Source: an uncultured Roseobacter sp. (GTDB lineage Bacteria; Pseudomonadota; Alphaproteobacteria; Rhodobacterales; Rhodobacteraceae). Taken from it: a stretch of DNA of 64,000 nt. Numbering within the stretch: the stretch's first letter is position 1; each line of letters opens with the position of its first letter. Location of the stretch: positions 186,001 to 250,000 of the forward strand of contig NZ_CANLNE010000003.1 of NCBI RefSeq assembly GCF_947492555.1, written 5' to 3'. Position numbers and translations under genes: made by a program. The notes beneath the pieces were generated by a model, which did not search any database, had not been told where the DNA came from, and was given only the letters and a program-made list of their open reading frames with translations. Below are positions 24,952 to 33,581 of the stretch, piece by piece.

Positions 24952-26340
24952 ATGCGTTACATTTCGACCCGCGGCACCGCACCCATCCTGAATTTCGAGG
25001 AGGCGATGTTGACCGGCTTGGCCCGCGACGGCGGTCTCTACGTGCCCGAAACGATCCCGCAGATGACCGGGGCCGAGATCGCGCGACTGGAGGGTCTGAG
25101 CTATGAGGCGATTGCCTACCGCGTGATGCGGCCGTTTGTCGGCGATGTTTTCACGGATGACGAGTTCGAGGGGATAATCGACCGGGCCTATGCCGGGTTC
25201 GGCCATGCGGCGCGCGCGCCTCTGGTGCAGCTCGATCAGGGGCATTTCCTGCTGGAACTGTTTCACGGGCCAACGCTGGCCTTCAAGGACTTTGCCATGC
25301 AGCTCATCGGGCAGATGTTCCAGACTGCACTGGGCCGCAAGGGTGAGCGGGTGACCATCGTGGGCGCCACCTCCGGCGATACCGGCTCGGCCGCGATTGA
25401 GGCGTTCCGGGGTCTCGACAACGTGGATGTCTTCATCCTCTACCCGCATGGGCGCATCTCCGAGGTGCAGCGGCGGCAGATGACGACGCCAACGGAGAGC
25501 AACGTGCATGCGCTGGCGATGGACGGAGATTTCGACGACTGCCAGGCGCGGCTGAAGGATATGTTCAACGACTTCGCCTTCCGCGATGAGGTGAAGCTGG
25601 CGGGTGTGAACTCGATCAACTGGGGCCGGGTGCTGGCGCAGGTTGTGTACTATTTCTCTGCCGCCGTGTCGGTGGGCGCGCCACATCGCCCCGTCAGCTT
25701 CACCGTGCCCACAGGCAATTTCGGCGATATCTTCGCAGGCTACATCGCCAAACGCATGGGTCTGCCCATCGACAAGCTTGTGGTCGCGACCAACCAGAAC
25801 GACATTCTCGACCGCTGCCTCAAGGGGCAGGGCTATCACAAGGGCGAGACCGTGCCTTCGATCAGCCCCTCGATGGACATTCAGGTCTCCTCCAACTTCG
25901 AGCGCGCGCTGTTCGATGCCTATGACCGTGAGGGGCCAGCCATTGTCCAGCTTATGGAAGAGTTGAAAGCGGGCGGTTTCGAGGTCAGCCAGGGCGCCAT
26001 GCAGGTGCTGCAATCGCATTACCTGTCTGGTCGCGCCTCCGAGGAGGAAACCTCGGCCACAATTGCCTCCGCGCTGCAGGCAACCGGCGAGCTGCTCTGT
26101 CCGCATTCTGCCGTGGGCGTGAAGGTGGCGGAGGAGCAGCGCGTCACCGGCACGCCGATGATCACGCTGGCCACGGCGCATCCGGCGAAGTTTCCCGATG
26201 CGGTGGAAGAGGCGTCGACGCAACGGCCCCCCTTGCCCCCGCGTATGGCAGACCTGTATGAACGCGCGGAACGGGTGAGCCGGGTGCCGAACGATCTGGC
26301 CGCGCTCACCGCGCACATCAAAGGGCACAGAGCTGCGTGA
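24952..26340 (+). CDS. thrC: Threonine synthase
   Basis: A 462-residue pyridoxal-phosphate enzyme converting O-phosphohomoserine to threonine. The N-terminal MRYISTRG, the PLP-lysine segment GPTLAFKDFAMQ and the phosphate loop VGATSGDTGSAA are all present. It is of the long, yeast/proteobacterial class. Its TGA overlaps the GTG start of the M16 peptidase gene by four bases. Confidence 0.97.
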   Translation: MRYISTRGTAPILNFEEAMLTGLARDGGLYVPETIPQMTGAEIARLEGLSYEAIAYRVMRPFVGDVFTDDEFEGIIDRAYAGFGHAARAPLVQLDQGHFLLELFHGPTLAFKDFAMQLIGQMFQTALGRKGERVTIVGATSGDTGSAAIEAFRGLDNVDVFILYPHGRISEVQRRQMTTPTESNVHALAMDGDFDDCQARLKDMFNDFAFRDEVKLAGVNSINWGRVLAQVVYYFSAAVSVGAPHRPVSFTVPTGNFGDIFAGYIAKRMGLPIDKLVVATNQNDILDRCLKGQGYHKGETVPSISPSMDIQVSSNFERALFDAYDREGPAIVQLMEELKAGGFEVSQGAMQVLQSHYLSGRASEEETSATIASALQATGELLCPHSAVGVKVAEEQRVTGTPMITLATAHPAKFPDAVEEASTQRPPLPPRMADLYERAERVSRVPNDLAALTAHIKGHRAA

Positions 26341-27599
26341 CACTGAACCAACACCGCCTGCCAAACGGCTTCCGCATCGTAACCGAAGAAATGCCCGGCC
26401 TCGCCTCGGCTTCCATTGGCGTCTGGGTGACCGCAGGCGCGCGGCATGAAACGCCCGCCCAGAACGGCATTGCGCATTTTCTGGAGCATATGGCCTTCAA
26501 AGGCACCAAGCGGCGCACGGCGCTGCAGATCGCCGAGAGCATCGAAGACGTGGGCGGGTATATCAACGCCTACACCAGCCGCGAGGTCACGGCTTATTAT
26601 GCGCGGGTGCTGCAGAATGACGTGCCGCTGGCGCTCGACGTGATCGCCGATATCCTGCTGAACCCGACGCTGGAAGAGGCGGAGATCGAGGTGGAGCGCG
26701 GCGTGATCCTGCAGGAGATCGGGCAGGCGCTGGATACGCCCGACGATGTGATTTTTGACTGGCTGCAAGAGCAGGCCTATCCGGATCATCCGATGGGCCG
26801 CACCATTCTGGGCCCGGCTGAGCGGGTGGCCAATTTCGCCCGCGCGGACCTTCAGGGGTTCATCAAGCAGCACTATGGGCCTGAGCAGATGATCCTCTCC
26901 GCGGCGGGTGCGGTGGATCATGAAGCCATTGTGAAGCTGGCCGAAGAGCTTTTTGGCGACATGGAAGCACGGCCGGTCTTTAACGCGGACGCAGCACGGT
27001 TTCTGGGCGGTGAGCGGCGCCAGCCCAAGGCGCTGGAGCAGGCGCATTTTGCGCTGGCCTTCGAGAGCCCCGGCTACCGGGATGACAGCATCTATACGGC
27101 GCAGATTTACGCCTCAGCCCTGGGTGGCGGCATGTCGAGCCGCCTGTTTCAGGAAATCCGCGAAAATCGCGGGCTATGTTATTCGATCTTTGCGCAGGCG
27201 GGGGCCTATGCCGATACCGGCATGACCACGATTTATGCGGGTACCAGCGCGGCGCAACTGCCACAGCTGGCCGAGATCACCATTGACGAGATGAAACGCG
27301 CGGCCTCTGACATGTCTCCGGCAGAGGTGGCGCGGGCACGGGCGCAGATGAAAGCCGGGCTGTTGATGGGGCTGGAGAGCCCGTCGAACCGGGCGGAGCG
27401 GCTGGCGCGGCTGGTGCAGATCTGGGACCGGGTGCCGCCGCTGGAAGAGACCGTGGCGATGATCGACGCGGTGACCACGGGAGACGTGCGCGAGTTTGCG
27501 CAAGACATGGCTTCGGCTGCCCCGGCGGCGCTGGCCCTCTACGGGCCGATTGACGATGCCCCAAGCCTTGCGGCGTTGCAGGAGCGTCGGGCGGCGTGA
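26337..27599 (+). CDS. M16-family zinc peptidase (processing-peptidase type)
   Basis: 420 residues with the inverted zinc motif HFLEH in GIAHFLEHMAFKGT, followed by the downstream glutamate in the helix EIEVERGVILQEI. The C-terminal half has the M16_C domain (with GGGMSSRLFQEIRENRGLCY). The length and motif resemble the mitochondrial processing peptidase beta subunit. GTG start overlapping the thrC stop (GTGA). It has no signal peptide, so it should be cytoplasmic. The substrate is unknown. Confidence 0.94.
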   Translation: MTLNQHRLPNGFRIVTEEMPGLASASIGVWVTAGARHETPAQNGIAHFLEHMAFKGTKRRTALQIAESIEDVGGYINAYTSREVTAYYARVLQNDVPLALDVIADILLNPTLEEAEIEVERGVILQEIGQALDTPDDVIFDWLQEQAYPDHPMGRTILGPAERVANFARADLQGFIKQHYGPEQMILSAAGAVDHEAIVKLAEELFGDMEARPVFNADAARFLGGERRQPKALEQAHFALAFESPGYRDDSIYTAQIYASALGGGMSSRLFQEIRENRGLCYSIFAQAGAYADTGMTTIYAGTSAAQLPQLAEITIDEMKRAASDMSPAEVARARAQMKAGLLMGLESPSNRAERLARLVQIWDRVPPLEETVAMIDAVTTGDVREFAQDMASAAPAALALYGPIDDAPSLAALQERRAA

Positions 27600-28183
27600 T
27601 GCTGCGCGGGTTTCGGAAACTCCGCATTGAAACGGAACGGATGACCCTGCGCCCGCCGATCCATTCGGATTTCCGGGCCTGGACCGCGCTGCGGGCGCAC
27701 AGCAAGGATTACCTGACCTCCTGGGAGCCCAGCTGGGCCAAGGATCATCTGACGCGCAAGGCCTTTACCAACCGGGTCTATTGGGCGCAGCGGTCGGTGT
27801 CGGGAGGCACAGCGCTACCGCTTTTCCTGATCCGGCGGCAGGATGATGCGCTGCTGGGGGCGATCACGCTCGATAATATTCGGCGCGGTCCCGCGCAGGC
27901 GGGTACCTTGGGCTATTGGACAGGCGAGCCCTTTGCGCGGCAGGGGTATATGCGCGAGGCGATAACAGCATTGGTACATCACGCCTTCACGCAACTGGAC
28001 CTCAGCCGGATCGAGGCGGCCTGCCTGCCGGAGAACGCCGCCTCGCGCGGATTGTTGGAGACCTCGGGGTTCAAATACGAAGGTGTGGCGCAGAGCTATC
28101 TGCAGATCGACGGGCGCTGGCGCACCCATGTGCTTTATGCCGCCCTGCGCAGCGACCGGCGCGGCAAGACGCAGGCGGGGTAG
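27599..28183 (+). CDS. GNAT acetyltransferase, RimJ/RimL type
   Basis: About 194 residues. LRKLRIETERMTLRPP at the start (seen as FRKLRIETERMTLRPP) and the cofactor region GYWTGEPFARQGYMREAI, followed by IEAACLPENAASRGLLE, are typical of RimJ/RimL-like N-terminal acetyltransferases that modify ribosomal proteins. Start ATG overlaps the M16 peptidase stop by one base (TGATG). The three genes thrC, M16 and GNAT therefore form a tightly coupled set. Confidence 0.9.
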   Translation: MLRGFRKLRIETERMTLRPPIHSDFRAWTALRAHSKDYLTSWEPSWAKDHLTRKAFTNRVYWAQRSVSGGTALPLFLIRRQDDALLGAITLDNIRRGPAQAGTLGYWTGEPFARQGYMREAITALVHHAFTQLDLSRIEAACLPENAASRGLLETSGFKYEGVAQSYLQIDGRWRTHVLYAALRSDRRGKTQAG

Positions 28184-28190
28184 GATTCCC

Positions 28191-28260
28191 TTTTGCGGCT
28201 TTTTGCAAAAGCCGCGTGCCTCCGGCGGGGATATTTTTGACCAGAAGAAAGTGTTGGGGC
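28191..28260. repeat. Candidate dispersed intergenic hairpin element
   Basis: A 9-bp perfect stem with a three-base loop (28195-28203 with 28207-28215, arm GCGGCTTTT) is followed by CGTGCCTCCGGCGGGGATAT and a TTTTTGACCAGAAGAA segment. From memory, sequences resembling this second part recur between genes in Roseobacter-group genomes, in the manner of REP elements. On the plus strand it could also serve as the terminator of the thrC-M16-GNAT set. Confidence 0.45.
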
Positions 28261-28357
28261 GCATTTTTGGGCGAACGGCCTGTCGTATCGGCGGCGCGCC
28301 TGAAAACCCTTCGGTGAATCGGGAGATCGCGATAGGCTATCTGTGTGGGAGGTGGTC

Positions 28358-29170
28358 ATGCTCATTCGGCTTTTTGCAGTTTTTGTTTTTATGGCGCAGA
28401 TGGCGGTGGCGCAGGAACGTACGCCGAGCCATTGCGTCGCGTTGGCCGAGGCGCCGGGTCTGGAGTATGTGGTGCCTGCCAGCCTGGGTGCGGTGGCCGA
28501 AGAGACGGTGCGCATTCACTATATTGCCCACGCAAGTTTTCTGATCCGCAGCCATGGGGGCCTGAACATGGTGACGGATTTCACCGGGTTTACCGGATCG
28601 GCCCCGATGATCCCGGATGTGGTGACCATGAACCATGCCCATGACACCCATTGGACGGCGCACCCGGATCCGGCGATCCCGCATGTGTTGCCGGGGTGGG
28701 GGCCGTTCGGAGAGGGGATCGAGCATCATCTTGATCTGGGTGAGGTGTTGATCCGCAATGTCTCCACCGATATCCGGTCGCAATTTTCCGGGGTCGAGGA
28801 GAAGGGTAATTCGATCTTCGTCTTTGAACTGGCGGGCCTATGTGTCGGGCATCTGGGGCATCTGCATCACGAACCGGATGCGTCGCAATATGCGGCCCTC
28901 GGGCGGCTGGATGTGGTGATGGCGCCGGTGGACGGTGGGTATACGCTGGATTTGCCCACGATGATCCGGGTGCTGAAGCGGCTGAAGTCCTCTGTCGTGA
29001 TCCCGATGCACTGGTTTTCGCTGTATGCGCTGGACGAGTTCCTGACCGGCATGTCGGATGAATTTGCGGTGGTGGAGGTCGGTGGTCCGGCGCTGGACAT
29101 CTCGCTGGACCGGTTGCCGGGGCGGCCCACGGTGATGGTTTTGCGTCCGGCCCTTCTCAGCACGCCCTGA
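28358..29170 (+). CDS. Exported MBL-fold metallo-hydrolase-like protein
   Basis: About 270 residues from the ATG at 28358 (GGGAGG upstream) with a signal peptide ending MAQMAVAQ. It resembles COG2220 MBL-fold proteins: HYIAHASFLIRSHGGLN, LAGLCVGHLGHLHHEPD and VVIPMHWFS are recognisable. The usual HxHxDH metal motif is altered to NHAHDTHW, with the aspartate shifted by one place, so metal binding may differ. The function is unknown. Confidence 0.8.
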   Translation: MLIRLFAVFVFMAQMAVAQERTPSHCVALAEAPGLEYVVPASLGAVAEETVRIHYIAHASFLIRSHGGLNMVTDFTGFTGSAPMIPDVVTMNHAHDTHWTAHPDPAIPHVLPGWGPFGEGIEHHLDLGEVLIRNVSTDIRSQFSGVEEKGNSIFVFELAGLCVGHLGHLHHEPDASQYAALGRLDVVMAPVDGGYTLDLPTMIRVLKRLKSSVVIPMHWFSLYALDEFLTGMSDEFAVVEVGGPALDISLDRLPGRPTVMVLRPALLSTP

Positions 29171-29210
29171 GCCCCCTTGCATCGCGTTCTTGCGCGGGGG
29201 ATCAAGGGGC

Positions 29211-30626
29211 ATGGATTTGAACTCTGCCGATTCCGCCTTTGAGACACGCCTGCGCCAGCAGTTGCCGGAGGGGGTGATCAAAACAACCGAACCGCGCCAT
29301 CTGGAAGAGCCAAGGGGGCGCTACCATGGGCGCGAAACGCTTGTTGCCCTGCCGCGTACAACCCAAGAGGTGGCGGCGATTGTGCGGTTGGCCGCCGATG
29401 CGCGCGTGGGCATTGTGGCCTATGCGGGGGGCACTGGGCTTGTCGGCGGGCAGATATCGCCGGAGGGGGTCTTGCCGCTTATTCTGTCCTTGGAGCGGAT
29501 GACCGAAATTCGAGCGGTTTATCCGGAGGAAAACGTGCTGATCTGCGATGCCGGTGCGGTGCTGGCCGATGTGCAGGCTGCGGCGGAAGAGGCGGGTCGG
29601 CTGTTTCCGCTGTCGCTTGCCTCTGAAGGATCGGCGCGGATCGGCGGAAATCTTGCGACCAACGCCGGTGGCACGGCCGTGCTGCGCTATGGGAATGCCC
29701 GCGATCTCTGCCTTGGGTTGGAAGCGGTGCTGCCCGACGGGCAAATCTGGCACGGGTTGAAGCGGTTGCGCAAGGACAACACCGGCTATGATCTGCGCAA
29801 CCTGCTGATCGGGTCGGAAGGCACGCTGGGCGTGATCACCGCGGCAGCGTTGAAGCTGAGCCCACGCCCGGCGGCTATGGGAACGGCCATCTTTGTCGTG
29901 CCGTCACCGGAGGCGGCTTTGTCCCTTCTGGCACTGGCCCGATCACAATTGGGCGAATTGGTGAGTGGCTTTGAATTGATCAACGGTCAGGGGCTGGCGT
30001 TTCTGGCGGAAACCCTGCCCGAGGTGCGTCAGCCTTTTGCTGAGCGGCCCGAGTGGTCGGTACTGATTGAGGTGGGGGTGGTCGCCGGTCTGGACCCTCA
30101 GGCGGCGTTGGCAGATCTGTTCGAGAAGGCCGCGACAGAGGGGGTGGCCCTGGACGGAGTGATTGCGCAGAGCGCGCAGCAGTCGGACGCGTTCTGGTCG
30201 GTACGCGAACACATCCCGGAGGCCAACAAGCGCGTGGGGGCGATCATATCCAGCGATGTGTCGGTCCCCCTCGGCGCCATTCCGGAATTCATCGCCGAAG
30301 GCAGGGAGGTGATCGGAGGGGTCGGCACCTTCCGCATTAACTGCTTTGGTCACGTGGGAGATGGTAACCTGCATTACAACATCTTTCCCCTGCCGGGGCA
30401 GAAGGCGTCCGATCATGCCAATCAGCGCGCCGAATTGCAGCGGGTCGTGCACGATCTTGCGCACCGGCTTGGCGGGTCGGTCAGTGCCGAGCATGGCATT
30501 GGGCGGCTGAAAGTGGAGGATTTGGAGCGCTATGGCGACCCCGCCAAACTCTCTGCGATGCGGGCGATCAAGGCCGCGCTCGATCCTCTGGGCATCATGA
30601 ACCCCGGCGCGGTCCTCAAGAAGTGA
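29211..30626 (+). CDS. FAD-linked 2-hydroxyacid dehydrogenase (GlcD / D-2-hydroxyglutarate dehydrogenase type)
   Basis: About 471 residues with a PCMH-type FAD-binding half (YAGGTGLVGGQISPEG, SARIGGNLATNAGGTAVLRYG) and a C-terminal FAD-oxidase half with NCFGHVGDGNLHYN and SAEHGIGRLK, the metal-binding and catalytic histidine segments. It should oxidise a D-2-hydroxyacid such as D-lactate, glycolate or D-2-hydroxyglutarate; the exact substrate is not readable. ATG at 29211 chosen for the conserved N-terminal length. No glcE or glcF partner is adjacent, which favours a stand-alone enzyme. Confidence 0.92.
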   Translation: MDLNSADSAFETRLRQQLPEGVIKTTEPRHLEEPRGRYHGRETLVALPRTTQEVAAIVRLAADARVGIVAYAGGTGLVGGQISPEGVLPLILSLERMTEIRAVYPEENVLICDAGAVLADVQAAAEEAGRLFPLSLASEGSARIGGNLATNAGGTAVLRYGNARDLCLGLEAVLPDGQIWHGLKRLRKDNTGYDLRNLLIGSEGTLGVITAAALKLSPRPAAMGTAIFVVPSPEAALSLLALARSQLGELVSGFELINGQGLAFLAETLPEVRQPFAERPEWSVLIEVGVVAGLDPQAALADLFEKAATEGVALDGVIAQSAQQSDAFWSVREHIPEANKRVGAIISSDVSVPLGAIPEFIAEGREVIGGVGTFRINCFGHVGDGNLHYNIFPLPGQKASDHANQRAELQRVVHDLAHRLGGSVSAEHGIGRLKVEDLERYGDPAKLSAMRAIKAALDPLGIMNPGAVLKK

Positions 30627-30686
30627 GGCGCTGCCGCGCCGCATGATGTTTTTCAAATCCTTCCAGGATTTGGTTCTGGCGCGGGT

Positions 30687-31217
30687 TCAAAGGCCGTCGA
30701 ACGCACAGAGCGCATGGACATCCATGCCCATGGCTTCAAGTTTTTTGCGCCCCCCAAGCTCCGGCAGGTCGATGATGAACGCACAGGAGACGATTTCGCC
30801 CCCCAACCGCTCCAGCAGCTTGATCCCGGCCTCTGCGGTGCCGCCGGTCGCCAGCAGGTCATCGACTACGAGCACTTTCTCCCCTGCCGTGATCGCATCG
30901 TCGTGGATTTCGACAATCGCCTCGCCGTACTCCAGTTTGTAATCCTGACTGATCGTGGTGCCGGGCAGTTTGCCCTTTTTACGGATCGGCACGAAGCCGA
31001 CCGACAGCTGGTGCGCGATGGCCCCGCCGAGGATGAAACCACGCGCTTCCAAGCCGACGACCTTGTCAATTTCGAGACCCGCGTAGGGGTGCAGCATCTG
31101 GTCGATGGCCATGCGAAAGCCGCGCGGGTCGGCAAAAAGCGTGGTGACATCGCGAAACATGATCCCCTCATGCGGGAAGTCCACGATGGTGCGAATGTAG
31201 TCCTGAACCGTTTTCAT
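30687..31217 (-). CDS. apt: Adenine phosphoribosyltransferase
   Basis: 176 residues. The PRPP-binding motif [14 protein letters not shown] and the upstream segment [17 protein letters not shown] identify Apt, which converts adenine and PRPP to AMP. The purine salvage link fits the nearby mtnP, which releases adenine from methylthioadenosine: two other genes lie between them on the same strand. Starts 12 bases after the LysE-type exporter gene. Confidence 0.97.
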   Translation of the reverse strand: MKTVQDYIRTIVDFPHEGIMFRDVTTLFADPRGFRMAIDQMLHPYAGLEIDKVVGLEARGFILGGAIAHQLSVGFVPIRKKGKLPGTTISQDYKLEYGEAIVEIHDDAITAGEKVLVVDDLLATGGTAEAGIKLLERLGGEIVSCAFIIDLPELGGRKKLEAMGMDVHALCAFDGL

Positions 31218-31229
31218 GACGCTTTTTCC

Positions 31230-31853
31230 TTAGTTCGCGCGGCGCAGCGTGGCAGTGAGCACGCCCATGCCGATCAGTGTTGTGCCGCCTGCGCGGGTGA
31301 TCCACGTCAGGACCGAGGGGCGACCGATGACGCGGCGAAGCCGGTCTGCCAGCAGCGCATAGGCCAGTGCGTTTACCGCGGCGAGCGTTACGAAAGTGGT
31401 AATCAGGAGCGCAAACTGTGGGAGTAGTGGGGCCTCCGGGCGCAGGAACTGCGGCACGAAGGCGATGAAAAAGGCGATGGATTTTGGGTTGAGCGCGGTC
31501 ACGGCTGCGGTGTGGCTGAAAACACCCTTTGCGTTGATTTCCAGAGTGCCTGGCGCCAGGCCGGCGCTCGGGGCAGAGCGGATCAGCTTGATCCCCAGCC
31601 AGACCAGATACACCGCCCCGATCCATTTCAGCAGGGTAAAGAGCGTGGCCGAGGCCAGGACCAGCGCCCCCAGTCCCGCGAGCGAAGCGCTCATGGCGAT
31701 CAGATCGCCCATGGCAACACCTGCCGCGGAGGCGACGGCGACAGAGCGGCCTTTGGACAGGGCATAGCTCAGGACCAGCAGGACGGTCGGGCCGGGGATC
31801 AGCAGCAAGGCGGTGGAGGCGGCGACAAATGTCAGCCAGAGATCAAGAGGCAT
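31230..31853 (-). CDS. LysE/RhtB-family amino-acid exporter
   Basis: About 207 residues with six hydrophobic segments; the N-terminal ALLLIPGPTVLLVLSYAL, and GAVYLVWLGIKLIRS further on, are characteristic of LysE/RhtB translocators. It should export an amino acid or homoserine-type metabolite through the inner membrane. The ATG at 31853 with AAGGA 7 bases upstream is preferred to an upstream in-frame start. Confidence 0.92.
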   Translation of the reverse strand: MPLDLWLTFVAASTALLLIPGPTVLLVLSYALSKGRSVAVASAAGVAMGDLIAMSASLAGLGALVLASATLFTLLKWIGAVYLVWLGIKLIRSAPSAGLAPGTLEINAKGVFSHTAAVTALNPKSIAFFIAFVPQFLRPEAPLLPQFALLITTFVTLAAVNALAYALLADRLRRVIGRPSVLTWITRAGGTTLIGMGVLTATLRRAN

Positions 31854-31938
31854 TGTGTTTCCTTGGTTTTCGCGATGACACACCGCCAGTTAAAGTGGTT
31901 TGAGCCACGCCACGTCAAGCGTCATGGTCAGGTGGGCG

Positions 31939-32616
31939 TCATTGAGGTGGGTAGTGTCGGCGCAAGGCCATGATGTCTTGCGGTTGCAGCCGAGTGACGG
32001 TGTTGTCAGACAACTCAGCAAAGATGGACCGGAACCTGTACCAGGGGCTGTCGATGTCCGTCATCAAGCCGGTTGCCTGCACGACCTCTTCGAGCATGAT
32101 GGACTCGATTTCTTCCCATTTCACATCGCGGGCAAAGAGGATGACGGCCCGCTGGATTTCATCCCTGCCGTTCCACCATATCCAGAAAAGTGCGGCGGGC
32201 ATTTCATTGCCGTTCAACTCGGGCTCCGGAAAATCCCTGATGATGCTGCCCATCTTTTGATCCACCAGATGGATCGCGATGTCTGGTTTTTCGTCAGGGG
32301 CCGCCCGGCGCAGACGCAGTCCGGCGTCGGCGGCGTTGACTTCGGTGATTGCCCGGTAAAGCGCGCGGCGGATCGGTGTGCGCAGAAGCCGCGGGTAATC
32401 TTGATGGATGGCGACGATGCCCAGGCTGAGGTTGCCAGCCATTTCTTCGGGCCAGCGCACACGGCTTTTGGCGCAAGGGCCGTCGGGGGCTGCGGCGCAG
32501 CTGACCAGATTGTAAAAATCAGTATCGTTCAGCGGCGCATTCGGGACGGAAACATAATCCTGCGCGCCCGCAGAGGGGCCAAGCCAGAGGAGTATGAGGA
32601 AGAGCCAGCGGATCAC
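31939..32616 (-). CDS. Exported DUF2927 protein
   Basis: About 225 residues with a signal peptide (IRWLFLILLWLGPSAGAQ). The C-terminal segment IMLEEVVQATGLMTDIDSPW is the family signature: a glutamate-pair motif reminiscent of a metalloprotease helix but without HExxH. Probably periplasmic. The GTG start at 32616 overlaps the mtnP stop codon by four bases (GTGA), so the two are co-translated although a link in function is not evident. Confidence 0.82.
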   Translation of the reverse strand: MIRWLFLILLWLGPSAGAQDYVSVPNAPLNDTDFYNLVSCAAAPDGPCAKSRVRWPEEMAGNLSLGIVAIHQDYPRLLRTPIRRALYRAITEVNAADAGLRLRRAAPDEKPDIAIHLVDQKMGSIIRDFPEPELNGNEMPAALFWIWWNGRDEIQRAVILFARDVKWEEIESIMLEEVVQATGLMTDIDSPWYRFRSIFAELSDNTVTRLQPQDIMALRRHYPPQ

Positions 32617-33485
32617 AAAAGGCGACCGGCAACCGCACCGAGTTTCGCCATCAAGGCCGGATCGCGGGCTTCGGGCGCAGTCAGGATCGCGTATTCGAGT
32701 GCGCGGTCGCATCCATGCGGGCAGGGCGTGCGCTCTGGTCCCAGCAATTCGGGAAGGCGGCGGACCATGTCGCGGCCCTTGTCCGCGTTCCCCATGAGCG
32801 TGGCGATGATCTGGGTCACGTCCACCTCGCCATGATCGGGGTGCCAGCTGTCATAATCGGTGATCATGGCGACGGAGGCGTAGCAAAGCTCGGCCTCGCG
32901 GGCGAGTTTCGCTTCCGGCATGTTGGTCATGCCGATCACATCCGCGCCCCAGCTTTCGCGGTACATTTTGGATTCGGCCAGCGTCGAGAATTGAGGCCCT
33001 TCCATCGCGAGGTAGGTGCCGCCCTTGTGTACGGTGATGCCTGCGTCCTTCGCGGCGATCTCACAGGCGTCGGTCAGGCGCGGGCAGGTCGGGTGAGCAA
33101 CCGACACATGCGCTACGCAGCCGGTACCGAAGAAGGATTTCTCCCGCGCGAACGTGCGGTCAATGAATTGATCGACAAGGACGAAATCTCCCGGCGCCAT
33201 CTCCTCGCGAAAGGAACCGCAGGCCGAAATGGATACCACATCGGTGCAGCCCAACCGTTTCAGCGCGTCGATATTGGCCCGGTAGGGAACGGAGGTCGGG
33301 CTATGAATGTGACCGCGCCCATGCCGGGGCAGGAACGCCATCTCGGTACCGTGCAACCGTCCGGTCAGGATCGCGTCTGACGGGGCACCCCAGGGGGTTT
33401 CCACACTGGTCCAGCTGGTGTCCTCCAGCCCGTCGATCTCGTAAATGCCAGAGCCGCCAATCACGGCGATCTTGGGTGCGGTCAT
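32613..33485 (-). CDS. mtnP: S-methyl-5'-thioadenosine phosphorylase
   Basis: About 290 residues. The N-terminal IAVIGGSGIYEIDGLED, the phosphate-binding region and the substrate segment MEGPQFSTLAESKMYR (followed by DVIGMTNMPEAKLAREAE) are typical of MtnP. It splits methylthioadenosine into adenine and methylthioribose-1-phosphate; adenine can be recycled by the nearby Apt. The ATG at 33485 starts MTAPKIAVIGG. Confidence 0.95.
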   Translation of the reverse strand: MTAPKIAVIGGSGIYEIDGLEDTSWTSVETPWGAPSDAILTGRLHGTEMAFLPRHGRGHIHSPTSVPYRANIDALKRLGCTDVVSISACGSFREEMAPGDFVLVDQFIDRTFAREKSFFGTGCVAHVSVAHPTCPRLTDACEIAAKDAGITVHKGGTYLAMEGPQFSTLAESKMYRESWGADVIGMTNMPEAKLAREAELCYASVAMITDYDSWHPDHGEVDVTQIIATLMGNADKGRDMVRRLPELLGPERTPCPHGCDRALEYAILTAPEARDPALMAKLGAVAGRLL

Positions 33486-33581
33486 GGTATGCTCCGTTCT
33501 GTGTCCAGCTTGGATCGTGGCGGGAATAGGCGGTGAGATCAATGGGGTGGGCAGGTTGATTTTTCGTGAGCGGCGCGTGCG

